Below the pieces are notes generated by a model. It had not been told where the DNA came from, did no database searches, and saw only the letters and a program-made list of their open reading frames with translations. This document shows, piece after piece, positions 1 through 6,859 of a stretch of DNA of 12,212 nt. Source of the DNA: Methanocellales archaeon (GTDB lineage Archaea; Halobacteriota; UBA148; JAUWXC01). Positions within the stretch are counted from its first letter, which is position 1. Every line of letters starts with the position of its first letter. Position numbers and translations under genes: made by a program. The stretch covers positions 1 to 12,212 of the forward strand of contig JAUWXC010000007.1 in the NCBI GenBank assembly GCA_030616565.1, read 5' to 3'.

Positions 1-935
1 CCATCTTCGGGGCGATTCAAACTTATGATGAGCTCAGGGCGAGAGGAGTTGATGCCGAGATTGTGTTGATTGGCGGTAATCAAAATGTAGGCGTCCAATC
101 AGATTTGGCTATAGCAGATCATCTCGATGCCATTCTGGAGAGATACAAAGCAGATAGAGTGATAGTGGTGACTGACGGTGCGGAAGACGAATTCGTGCTC
201 CCCCTCATTGAATCACGAGCCAAAGTAAATACCGTGCGGCGCATCATCGTTAAACAAAGCCAAAACCTTGAGAGCACCTACTACATCATCAAAGAGCTGT
301 TTAGCGACCCGAAGATCTCCAGGACTCTCTTCATACCACTTGGGCTAGCATGTATCATCTATGCCATTTCGTTGGTTGTGGGCTATCCACAGGGTGCAGT
401 CATCGCCATCACGGCCTTCGTAGGTATCTATCTGCTCTTCAGAGGATTTGGACTGGACGATGTCATGGAGGACTTTATGGCAAATCTGAAACGTTCATTT
501 TATGGAGGAAAAATCTCATTCGTGACATATATAACCGCGGTGATATTTAGTCTCATAGGCATCGTCCAAGGACTGGTTTACTGCTGGTTGCTTGAACCAC
601 AGGGAGTGGTGATACTAATCGTAACGTTCATCAACGCTTCGGTCTGGTGGTTCGTAGCCGGAGGATTGCTTTCCGGCATCGGCAAGCTCGTCGATGCGTA
701 CCTAAGTAGGGAGAGGATATGGCGCTATTGGGTGTTGCCATTCTTCGTATCTGCAGCAGGGCTAATCCTCTGGGGCGGGAGTGAATATGTATTATCGGTC
801 AACGAGTTTGGCTTCACGATGAATGCGATTCGGAATCTTTTTGTATGCATTATCGGCGCAGTCGTCATAGCATCGATTGGAGCAGGCATCTCGACATATG
901 TCAGGAAGTTAGAAAAAGGAGGGAGACATGCTTAA
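1..935 (+). CDS. DUF373 family membrane protein (5'-truncated by window edge)
   Basis: The frame is open from base 3 with no stop, so the gene begins upstream of the window; the GTG at 63 is internal. About 310 residues are visible. The first ~105 form a soluble alpha/beta region with a VTDGAEDE stretch (visible residues ~56-63) and a VKQSQNLESTYY stretch (~83-94), both of which I recognise from archaeal DUF373 proteins. The remainder is strongly hydrophobic, with about six membrane segments (roughly 108-127, 131-146, 171-194, 200-222, 241-260, 276-300) and a short basic tail. The architecture is a cytoplasmic N-terminal domain followed by a multi-pass membrane domain. The family is widespread in archaea and its function is unknown to me. 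The TAA stop (933-935) directly abuts the stop of the convergent DNA ligase gene. The family call is fairly sure; no function can be assigned. Confidence 0.85.
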   Translation, partial: IFGAIQTYDELRARGVDAEIVLIGGNQNVGVQSDLAIADHLDAILERYKADRVIVVTDGAEDEFVLPLIESRAKVNTVRRIIVKQSQNLESTYYIIKELFSDPKISRTLFIPLGLACIIYAISLVVGYPQGAVIAITAFVGIYLLFRGFGLDDVMEDFMANLKRSFYGGKISFVTYITAVIFSLIGIVQGLVYCWLLEPQGVVILIVTFINASVWWFVAGGLLSGIGKLVDAYLSRERIWRYWVLPFFVSAAGLILWGGSEYVLSVNEFGFTMNAIRNLFVCIIGAVVIASIGAGISTYVRKLEKGGRHA

Positions 936-2594
936 TCAGCCCCTTTTCATTTTGTACAATTCTTGCACTCTTTCCATAGAGTCGGCATCTTCCACTGATT
1001 TATCCTCTCTTATACCAATCAATCTGGGAAAGCGAAGGGCGAAGCCCGAGTCATAGTTTGGGCTCTTCTGAATCTCTTCGTACCCCACCTCGAACACGAT
1101 CTCTGGCTTCAGCTCTATGTCTTTTCCTTTCTCGGATATGATAAGGTCTTTAAATAATCCGGTCAACTCGGCAAGTCGCTCGTCCGTCATCCCGGTGCCG
1201 ACCTTCCCTATACTGAGAAGATTACCAGTAGCACGATCCCTACAGGCCAGCAAATACGAACCTATGAGATTTGCCCTTCTCCCCTCTCCCCACATGCCGC
1301 CGGTGACCACCAGGTCGAGCGTCTCCGCCATTGGCTTTACCTTAAGCCAGTTCTTACCCCTCTTCCCCGGTGTATACGCTGATTTTGAATTTTTGAGCAT
1401 CACGCCCTCGTGCCCTGCGGAGAGCGCTTCTTTATAAATGCCCTCTACAATCTTGACATCGCTCGTAACTGTCTGAGGAGTTACGTTTATTTTCGAGCCT
1501 TTCTTCTTTTTCAGGCTCTTTTCAAGAACACGCCGCCGCTCGCTCAATGGTTTGTGTATCAGGCTCTTTCCATTCACATACAGAGTGTCAAACAAGGTCA
1601 GATTAAGCGGAATCTCCTTGACCATTTGCTCGATATCGTATTTCCTCCGAAATCTTTTCAGTATATCTTGGAAAGGTCTTGGTCTCCCGTCCTCTCCTAT
1701 TGCGATCGCCTCGCCCTCGAGAATGACCTGCTTATATACAATCATGTCTTTAATCACGTCCGTGATGTCCGGTAATGACTTCGTGACGTTCTCCAGTCTT
1801 CTGGAGAAGAGGGTAACTTCATCACCCACCTTATGTACCTGCACCCTGGCCCCGTCGTATTTCCACTCTATAGCCGCCTCTTTCATCTCATCTATTGCGC
1901 TCTCCATGCTCTTTGCTACTTGTGCTAACATCATCTTGACCGGTCGGCCAGGCGTTATATCCAGCTTTTTCAGCTCTTCTACGCCCTTCTTTGCAGTCGA
2001 TGCGACCATCCCTATATCATTGGTCAGCATATATGCTTGTTCCACCTCATTCTTCGACACATCAAATGCCTGTGCGATAGCATCTCTCACAATACCCTCT
2101 CCAACCCCTATCCGCAGTTCTTCCAGCACGAGCCTGGCGATGTATCGCGCCTCTTTTGGTCTCGCCGACCCGAATAGGTCAGCCAACATCCTGCCCTTCT
2201 TCTTCTGTGACCCTTTGCCGGTCGCCCTAGCAATGGCCTCGAAGTTTTTATAGACCTGCATGGTAGTCAGTTCAGTTGGAAGAAGGGTCTGTTGTACTCG
2301 CTTTTCACACAATTTCTCGCACGTTAGGCCGGTATCGCCTAAATTACGCACCATATCTTTGATCTGCGCTTCCTTGACGCCGGTGGCCATCGAGACCGCG
2401 TTATAGAGCAGGCTCGGACCCACGCCCAGCTCTTCTGGACTCCAGGCAGGAAAAATGCGCCCAATGATAAAACGCGTAACGATTTCCAGGTCGTCTGCAC
2501 TCTTCAAAAACTGGGCGACGAGCTTGGTCATCTCAAGATTGCTCGCCGTGCCCTCTATTTTCTCACACACGTTGGCGAATTCGACAAATTTCAT
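936..2594 (-). CDS. lig: ATP-dependent DNA ligase
   Basis: A 552-residue protein of the usual archaeal ligase length that seals nicks in DNA through an enzyme-AMP intermediate during replication and repair. Residues 1-~210 match the N-terminal DNA-binding domain. The nucleotidyltransferase core follows: motif I KYDGAR with the AMP-accepting Lys245, FSRR at 263-266, LEGEA at 292-296 (motif III), LTLFDTLY at 332-339 (IIIa), EGVMLKN at 396-402 (IV) and WLKVK at 416-420 (V). The OB-fold domain ends with RFPR at 521-524 (motif VI). All key motifs are intact. The ATG start at 2594 fits the family N-terminus and is preceded by a GGTGGAAG stretch that may serve as a ribosome binding site. The gene lies 67 bases downstream of hom on the same strand, with a TATA-like element in the gap, so it may be transcribed on its own, with hom, or both ways. 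Its 3' end faces the DUF373 gene. Confidence 0.97.
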   Translation of the reverse strand: MKFVEFANVCEKIEGTASNLEMTKLVAQFLKSADDLEIVTRFIIGRIFPAWSPEELGVGPSLLYNAVSMATGVKEAQIKDMVRNLGDTGLTCEKLCEKRVQQTLLPTELTTMQVYKNFEAIARATGKGSQKKKGRMLADLFGSARPKEARYIARLVLEELRIGVGEGIVRDAIAQAFDVSKNEVEQAYMLTNDIGMVASTAKKGVEELKKLDITPGRPVKMMLAQVAKSMESAIDEMKEAAIEWKYDGARVQVHKVGDEVTLFSRRLENVTKSLPDITDVIKDMIVYKQVILEGEAIAIGEDGRPRPFQDILKRFRRKYDIEQMVKEIPLNLTLFDTLYVNGKSLIHKPLSERRRVLEKSLKKKKGSKINVTPQTVTSDVKIVEGIYKEALSAGHEGVMLKNSKSAYTPGKRGKNWLKVKPMAETLDLVVTGGMWGEGRRANLIGSYLLACRDRATGNLLSIGKVGTGMTDERLAELTGLFKDLIISEKGKDIELKPEIVFEVGYEEIQKSPNYDSGFALRFPRLIGIREDKSVEDADSMERVQELYKMKRG

Positions 2595-2626
2595 CTTCCA
2601 CCAGGTCTACTTCGTGTAAGTTTCAC

Positions 2627-2636
2627 AATATACTTT
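2627..2636 (-). promoter_or_regulatory. Candidate TATA box for lig
   Basis: On the minus strand this reads AAAGTATATT, an archaeal TATA-like element centred about 37 bases before the ligase ATG. A transcript starting ~25 bases downstream would have a leader of about 10 bases that still includes the GGTGGAAG stretch. This is a pattern match only. Confidence 0.4.
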
Positions 2637-2637
2637 A

Positions 2638-2679
2638 GTTTAAGCTTCGCATACACTCCGTTTAAGCTTCGCATACACT
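2638..2679. repeat. 20-base perfect direct repeat (22-base period) at the hom 3' end
   Basis: Two identical 20-base copies, 2638-2657 and 2660-2679, are separated by two bases (CC). Each begins GTTTAAGC and ends CATACACT on the plus strand and contains a HindIII-type AAGCTT. The right-hand copy encodes the last residues (VCEA) and the TAA stop of hom. The left-hand copy lies just outside the gene and immediately upstream of the lig TATA-like element. The simplest reading is a short tandem duplication of the hom terminus, for example by replication slippage. The period is not a multiple of three, so the outer copy is out of the hom frame and lies after the stop. Confidence 0.9.
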
Positions 2680-3675
2680 TATCAAATCACTTAATATTGA
2701 GGACGATGTCTCGACCGCGCCGGCCCCCCTGCCAGTTATCGTGATCTCTCCAGCTAGGTCCGTGCGGAGAGATATCACATTCAGAGTTCCGCCGACTGCA
2801 AGTGGATGATCCTTTGGAACCAAGCGAGGTGCAACCCTTGGTCTATTTTCATCCTGGATTTCGCCGATCAACTTTATAACGTAGCCGTCGTCAGAAGCCA
2901 GTTTCAATGCTTCGGGAGTTATCTGAGTGATGCCCGTCACATCCACACCCTTATAGCTTACGTTCATGCCGAAGATCGCATTTGCGAGAATAACCAACTT
3001 GCAGGCGGTATCGATACCTTCAACGTCATAAGTAGGATCTGCTTCCGCAATACCAAGCTCCTGTGCCTCGGATAAGACGTGTTCATATGGCAGCCCTTCG
3101 GTGGACATCCTGGTCAGTATGTAATTGCATGTACCATTCAAGATGCCCTCGATGCCGAGTATGTCATTCGCTTGCAATGTCTCTCTCACGAGGTTTAACA
3201 CGGGCATCGCCCCCCCTACAGAAGCTTCAAATCTAAAGTGAACGCCGTTCTTCTCGGCCATCTTTCTTAATTTTTGAAATGCAACTGCCAAAGGACCTTT
3301 ATTGGAGGTGACTACGTGCTTTTTTGCGTTAAAAGCAGTCATCATATGCGATAAACCCGGTTCACCAGAGTTGATATTCGTGGGCGTCGCTTCTATTACG
3401 ATGTCCGCACCAACCTCTTTTATGAGGTCGATGCTGTTCATCCCACTCTTCCAGCAGGGATGCCTATTCAGTGCGCCCTCCTGTTTTAATTTGTGCGCCT
3501 CCATTGGGTCAATTCCCTCTGGGCAGACAACGCAACCGTTGTGCTCACCAATCCCTACCAGCTCGAAATCGATGCCGTATTTACTCCTTATAACTTCTTT
3601 CTTTTCAGAAATGACTCTTGCAACGCCGCTTCCTATCACCCCAAATCCAATTATCAAGATGGGAACTTTTTTCAT
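2662..3675 (-). CDS. hom: Homoserine dehydrogenase (short form without ACT domain)
   Basis: Reduces aspartate semialdehyde to homoserine with NAD(P)H, the branch step towards threonine and methionine. The 337-residue protein starts with a Rossmann dinucleotide site, GFGVIGSG (10-17). Family landmarks follow: NKGPLA at 125-130 with Lys126, [12 protein letters not shown] at 177-188, and [15 protein letters not shown] at 212-226, with Asp222 and Lys226 in the positions of the catalytic pair. It ends after the substrate-binding and dimerisation region and lacks the C-terminal ACT domain of long bacterial enzymes (~430 residues). An ACT-domain protein is encoded 12 bases upstream. The ATG start has GAGGT six bases before it. 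The last codons are duplicated just downstream of the stop (see the repeat at 2638-2679). Confidence 0.96.
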   Translation of the reverse strand: MKKVPILIIGFGVIGSGVARVISEKKEVIRSKYGIDFELVGIGEHNGCVVCPEGIDPMEAHKLKQEGALNRHPCWKSGMNSIDLIKEVGADIVIEATPTNINSGEPGLSHMMTAFNAKKHVVTSNKGPLAVAFQKLRKMAEKNGVHFRFEASVGGAMPVLNLVRETLQANDILGIEGILNGTCNYILTRMSTEGLPYEHVLSEAQELGIAEADPTYDVEGIDTACKLVILANAIFGMNVSYKGVDVTGITQITPEALKLASDDGYVIKLIGEIQDENRPRVAPRLVPKDHPLAVGGTLNVISLRTDLAGEITITGRGAGAVETSSSILSDLISVCEA

Positions 3676-3687
3676 TCTTAGACCTCT

Positions 3688-4197
3688 TCAAATCGATTCA
3701 ATCATCAACAAATTCTTTTCGTGCGCAGTATCTCTCAGCAGTTGGATGGCCTTTTGCATCTCCTTTTCTCCCGTGGCGTTGATTACCATTCTCGCAGCTG
3801 AGTGTTGATCCACTCCTGGCATGGATACCGCCAAATCCTTGACCTCTGCGTATCCCGTGCTATCTATCCTATCTATGGTATCTCTTATATCTGAGTGGAT
3901 GATATGTCCGATAAGTATCACGATGGCTTTCTCACGAAGCCTGTCCTCGCCGACTTGGGCGATGGTGATTCCATCGCTCTTCATCCTATTGATTAACCCC
4001 TCGAGTTTTTCCCCATCTATCTCGAAGGTGATTTGCACAGGAATCAAGCCCCTTGGAGTTTTTTTGTCCCTGTGATGCAGCACTGAGACGATGTTTCCTC
4101 CGAACTCAGATATCGGTTGCAGAGCCAATACCAGCTGCCCTGGCATATCTTTCAGCTCCAGATCCATTGTCATCCTCATATGATCATCCAACGACAT
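3688..4197 (-). CDS. ACT-domain protein, probable regulator of the adjacent homoserine dehydrogenase
   Basis: A 169-residue protein with no catalytic domain. Residues ~11-85 form an ACT domain: a beta strand, then the DMPGQL turn (17-22) in the place of the usual ligand-binding DxPG loop, then a helix and further strands. Residues ~91-169 have a second ACT-like beta-alpha-beta-beta-alpha-beta pattern. ACT domains bind amino acids and control enzymes of amino acid synthesis. The gene lies 12 bases upstream of hom, in the same direction, and that Hom lacks an ACT domain, so a detached feedback subunit is a reasonable inference. The start is uncertain. ATG codons lie at residues 1, 7, 9 and 11; no clear ribosome binding site precedes the first. 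Residue 7 (ATG at 4179) gives an N-terminus MRMTMDLELKD that resembles what I recall of homologues. Confidence 0.85.
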   Translation of the reverse strand: MSLDDHMRMTMDLELKDMPGQLVLALQPISEFGGNIVSVLHHRDKKTPRGLIPVQITFEIDGEKLEGLINRMKSDGITIAQVGEDRLREKAIVILIGHIIHSDIRDTIDRIDSTGYAEVKDLAVSMPGVDQHSAARMVINATGEKEMQKAIQLLRDTAHEKNLLMIESI

Positions 4198-4207
4198 ATA
4201 AACAACT

Positions 4208-4224
4208 TAAACCTTAAAGGTTTA
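4208..4224. promoter_or_regulatory. Inverted repeat in the divergent ACT-protein/nitroreductase promoter region
   Basis: TAAACCT (4208-4214) and AGGTTTA (4218-4224) are perfect 7-base inverted arms around a TAA centre. They sit in the 54-base gap between the two divergent starts. The gap is A+T-rich, with possible TATA elements on either strand: the CTTAAA-type sequence within the repeat for the nitroreductase side, and TTTATAT near 4195-4201 for the other. The site could be an operator, or a chance symmetry of overlapping TATA sequences. Confidence 0.45.
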
Positions 4225-4240
4225 TGGCCAGATTATAGGG

Positions 4241-4248
4241 AAGGTGAT
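4241..4248 (+). promoter_or_regulatory. Ribosome binding site fixing the nitroreductase start
   Basis: AAGGTGAT ends three bases before the ATG at 4252 and closely matches the anti-Shine-Dalgarno complement. It supports this ATG over the longer open frame, which runs back to 4117 through the divergent ACT gene. Confidence 0.8.
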
Positions 4249-4251
4249 ATC

Positions 4252-4770
4252 ATGAACGAGTGTTTAGAGGCGATAAAAAACAGGAGATCAATACGTAAAT
4301 TCAAAGAGAAAAAGGTGAGCGAATCGGACATCCGAACGCTGCTCCATGCTGCACACATGGCGCCGTCTGCCGGAAATCTACAGGCAAGGGAATTCATCAT
4401 CGTGTCAGGTGAAGAAGGGCGCATGGATTTAGCAAGTGCTGCGCTCGACCAGGAGTTTGTGAGAGAGGCGCCGGTTGTGATCGTCGTATGTGCTAACACT
4501 ACACGCTCTGAAAGTCGATACATGGCAAGGGGAACGCTTTATGCCATTCAAGATGCTACCGCTTCCGTCATGAACATTCTCCTTGCCGCTCATTCTTTGG
4601 ACTTGGGAACCTGCTGGGTTGGTGCATTCGATGAGAGAAAAACGGCGTCTCTGCTAAACCTGCCAGAGCATGTGCGTCCAATAGCGTTAATACCGGTTGG
4701 CTACCCTGATGAAGCGCCGACACCACATCCAAGATTGGGCGATAAGATAGAGCATTGGGAGAAATGGTAA
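4252..4770 (+). CDS. Nitroreductase-family FMN-dependent oxidoreductase
   Basis: A 172-residue protein of the compact single-domain nitroreductase type. RRSIRKF at 11-17 is the usual N-terminal FMN-phosphate-binding stretch, followed by APSAGNLQ at 37-44 with flavin-contacting Asn42. The helix and glycine segment AIQDATASVMNILLAAHSLDLGTCWVGAF (about 98-126) and the C-terminal PVGYPDE...HWEKW region complete the fold. Members bind FMN and transfer hydride from NAD(P)H to varied acceptors; the true substrate cannot be read from sequence. The ATG at 4252 was chosen for its strong ribosome binding site. The gene is divergent from the ACT gene and ends three bases before elp3, so the two are almost certainly co-transcribed. 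Confidence 0.93.
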   Translation: MNECLEAIKNRRSIRKFKEKKVSESDIRTLLHAAHMAPSAGNLQAREFIIVSGEEGRMDLASAALDQEFVREAPVVIVVCANTTRSESRYMARGTLYAIQDATASVMNILLAAHSLDLGTCWVGAFDERKTASLLNLPEHVRPIALIPVGYPDEAPTPHPRLGDKIEHWEKW

Positions 4771-4773
4771 GAG

Positions 4774-6444
4774 ATGACAGAGGAGTTCAAATTAGCATGC
4801 AGGGAATTGGTGGAACTCGTACTTGCAGGAGACATCACATCATTGGGGGAATTAAACAGGGCAAAGAAAGCGATCAGTTCACGGTATAACTTGTCTAAGC
4901 TTCCCAGAAATTCGGATATACTTGCTGCCGCTGGGGATGATGAGAAAGAGCTTGTCAGGGAGACGTTGCAGAGAAAGCCAGTTAGGACGATCTCAGGCGT
5001 TGCTGTGGTGGCAGTGATGTCTTCCCCATATAAGTGCCCGCACGGACTATGCGTTCCCTGCCCAGGCGGTCCTGAATCAATATTCGAGTCGCCCCAGAGC
5101 TATACCGGCTATGAGCCTGCGGCGTTGCGCGCGCTCCAGCAGGATTTTGATCCCTATCGCCAGGTGACGGCTCGCCTTACGCAGCTGAAACAGATCGGAC
5201 ATCCTATCGATAAAGTAGAGTTGATCGTCATGGGTGGCACGTTCACCTCCCGCTCTCTGTGCTACCAGGAATGGTTTGTGCGACGATGCTTGGAAGCGAT
5301 GAACGATTTTGGCAACAAAAAACACGCGATGGTCTTGCTAGAGAATGTTGAAATTCCAGAGGGATTACAACTCTCGCAGATCTTCGATCTGCGACATGCG
5401 CAAAAAGTCAATGAGACCGCGCGCGTTAGGAATGTGGGAATCACCTTTGAAACCAGACCAGATTGGGCTAAGAGAGAACACGTGGACAGAATGTTGAAAA
5501 TGGGCGCCACTAAGGTAGAGTTAGGAGTTCAAAACATCTATGATTTTGTGCTGAAGCGGATGCAAAGAGGGCACACCCTTGCAGACGTTGTAGAGGCGAA
5601 TACTGTGCTGAGGGATAGCGGGCTCAAGGTGGGCTTCCATTTAATGCCAGGGTTGCCCGGCTCATCCTTTGAGAGGGACCTTAAAATGTTTCGGCGCGTG
5701 TTCACCGATCCGAGATTTAAACCGGACTATCTGAAGATATATCCAACGCTCATCGTGCAGGGAACACAGTTGTACAAAATGTGGCAGAAAGGCGAATACG
5801 AGCCGCTGACGAATGATGTTGCCGTAGAACTAATCGCCAGGATGAAGACGATGCTTCCTAGGTGGACAAGATTGCAGCGAATCCAGCGGGATATTCCAGC
5901 GCGCTTGATCAGGGCAGGGGTGACAAAGGGCAACATCAGGCAACTTGCAGTGGCTAGGCTACACGAACTGGGCGAGAAATGCCAGTGCATCAGGTGCCGT
6001 GAAGTCGGTCATGCGCTGCTGAGAGGAATAACACCCGAGCTAGAGCACATTAAATTGATGACCGAAAGATATGAGGCGTGCGGTGGCACAGAGCATTTCA
6101 TATCCTTTGAGGATGTTGGAACTCCTTCGGAGCGCGAAAATGACATTCTGATAGGATTTTTAAGACTCAGATTTCTCCACAACCCACACAGGCCAGAGTT
6201 AAAGGGTGCAGCATTGGTTCGCGAAGTACATGTCTACGGTCCAATGGTCCCAATAGGCTCGAGGGCAAAAGACGAATGGCAACATAGAGGGTATGGAGAA
6301 GAGTTATTGCACGAGGCAGAGCGCATTGCCGCGGAGGAAGGATTCGAGAAAATTGCGGTTACCAGCGGAATAGGGGTGAGAGAGTACTACAGAAAACTTG
6401 GTTACGAGCGCAACGGCCCATACATGTGCAAATCATTCAAGTGA
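4774..6444 (+). CDS. elp3: tRNA uridine(34) acetyltransferase, Elp3 family (radical SAM + GNAT)
   Basis: Single-subunit archaeal Elp3, which uses S-adenosylmethionine and acetyl-CoA to place a carboxymethyl-type group on wobble uridine 34 of tRNA. The 556-residue length is typical. The radical-SAM half has Cys88, Cys93 and Cys96 (CPHGLCVPCPGG) for the 4Fe-4S cluster and MGGTF at 153-157. A zinc-type linker is seen at CQCIRC (403-408). The C-terminal GNAT domain (~455-556) carries the acetyl-CoA-binding QHRGYG (503-508) and the Tyr-rich YYRKLGY (538-544). It follows the nitroreductase by three bases. The partner Elp subunits of eukaryotes are not needed in archaea and none are present. Its last 8 bases overlap the end of the opposing Roadblock gene. 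Confidence 0.97.
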   Translation: MTEEFKLACRELVELVLAGDITSLGELNRAKKAISSRYNLSKLPRNSDILAAAGDDEKELVRETLQRKPVRTISGVAVVAVMSSPYKCPHGLCVPCPGGPESIFESPQSYTGYEPAALRALQQDFDPYRQVTARLTQLKQIGHPIDKVELIVMGGTFTSRSLCYQEWFVRRCLEAMNDFGNKKHAMVLLENVEIPEGLQLSQIFDLRHAQKVNETARVRNVGITFETRPDWAKREHVDRMLKMGATKVELGVQNIYDFVLKRMQRGHTLADVVEANTVLRDSGLKVGFHLMPGLPGSSFERDLKMFRRVFTDPRFKPDYLKIYPTLIVQGTQLYKMWQKGEYEPLTNDVAVELIARMKTMLPRWTRLQRIQRDIPARLIRAGVTKGNIRQLAVARLHELGEKCQCIRCREVGHALLRGITPELEHIKLMTERYEACGGTEHFISFEDVGTPSERENDILIGFLRLRFLHNPHRPELKGAALVREVHVYGPMVPIGSRAKDEWQHRGYGEELLHEAERIAAEEGFEKIAVTSGIGVREYYRKLGYERNGPYMCKSFK

Positions 6445-6802
6445 GAACTTTCTTGATTTTTTCTGCTGCCGCATCTATCTTATCGAAAATCAAATCATAA
6501 TTCTCTTTGGACTTGGCTATAACTGCCAACAACGCCTTTGGTTCTATAGGCGTAATTATAATGCTCCCATCATTGAACTCGGCGATTATACGTTCGGTAG
6601 CGCCTTTTTTCAACTCAACTGTTGCAGTTTCAGCTGCCTTGTGCATAGTTGCCATCATCGCGGCAAAAGTTTCTCTGGGCATGCCTGCTGGAGGATCTGA
6701 TGCTATGGCCAAGCCGTTATGGGTTGTAATCGTGGATGCTTCTATATCTTCTCCTCTAAGGTCTCCCAGGATTTGTTTAAGGCTCTCTTTTATGGTCGGC
6801 AT
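6437..6802 (-). CDS. Roadblock/LC7 domain protein
   Basis: A small 121-residue protein that is essentially a single Roadblock/LC7 (MglB/longin-like) domain: an N-terminal helix (PTIKESLKQIL), a strand region with TTHNGLAIASD (26-36), a central helix (ETFAAMMATMHKAAETA), the DGSIIITPI strand and a C-terminal helix. Such proteins dimerise and commonly serve small GTPases or membrane-associated complexes. No GTPase gene is visible nearby, so its partner is unknown. I chose ATG 6802 because AAGGAG lies four bases upstream and the domain begins there; the frame is open back to 6859, but that extension does not look like the family. The gap of 57 bases from yjbQ suggests its own promoter. Its 3' end overlaps elp3 by 8 bases, tail to tail. 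Confidence 0.88.
   Translation of the reverse strand: MPTIKESLKQILGDLRGEDIEASTITTHNGLAIASDPPAGMPRETFAAMMATMHKAAETATVELKKGATERIIAEFNDGSIIITPIEPKALLAVIAKSKENYDLIFDKIDAAAEKIKKVLT
6457..6462 (+). terminator. Candidate T-tract terminator after elp3
   Basis: A run of six T within the T-rich stretch 6449-6463 lies just past the elp3 stop, inside the end of the opposing gene. Archaeal termination often uses T-tracts without a hairpin. Weak evidence. Confidence 0.3.
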
Positions 6803-6806
6803 TATG

Positions 6807-6812
6807 CTCCTT
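6807..6812 (-). promoter_or_regulatory. Ribosome binding site fixing the Roadblock start
   Basis: The minus strand reads AAGGAG, then four bases, then ATG at 6802. It decides against the upstream extension of the frame. Confidence 0.75.
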
Positions 6813-6816
6813 TTGT

Positions 6817-6843
6817 AATGTTCAATAATGAAGAATGAACATT
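6817..6843. promoter_or_regulatory. Inverted repeat upstream of the Roadblock gene (candidate operator)
   Basis: AATGTTCA (6817-6824) and TGAACATT (6836-6843) are perfect 8-base inverted arms separated by 11 A+T-rich bases. Centre-to-centre spacing is about 19 bases, roughly two helical turns, which suits a dimeric DNA-binding protein. A possible TATA element (ATGCATAAG on the minus strand, about 6845-6853) lies just upstream, which would place the symmetric site over the start of transcription. Function is inferred only. Confidence 0.5.
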
Positions 6844-6859
6844 GTCTTATGCATTGCAC

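Noticed and set aside
63..65. GTG as the start of the DUF373 gene
   Set aside because: The same frame is open back to base 3 and encodes sequence typical of the domain, so the gene is truncated by the window edge.
187..198. Pus10 [12 protein letters not shown] cluster (residue numbers) as a DnaJ-type zinc finger fusion
   Set aside because: The pattern recalls DnaJ zinc repeats, but only one unit is present and, as far as I recall, similar cysteine clusters occur in other archaeal Pus10 proteins; not a fusion.
1552..2253. Long plus-strand open frame opposite the ligase gene
   Set aside because: It lies wholly antisense to the motif-rich ligase coding sequence and shows a serine/phenylalanine-rich composition without a recognisable domain; a shadow frame.
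3302..3808. Plus-strand open frame across hom and the ACT gene
   Set aside because: Antisense to two well-supported genes, with no ribosome binding site or family resemblance.
4117..4251. N-terminal extension of the nitroreductase
   Set aside because: It would run through the divergent ACT gene, and a strong ribosome binding site marks the ATG at 4252.
6803..6859. N-terminal extension of the Roadblock protein
   Set aside because: The extension covers the promoter region and does not resemble the family; the ribosome binding site sits before ATG 6802.
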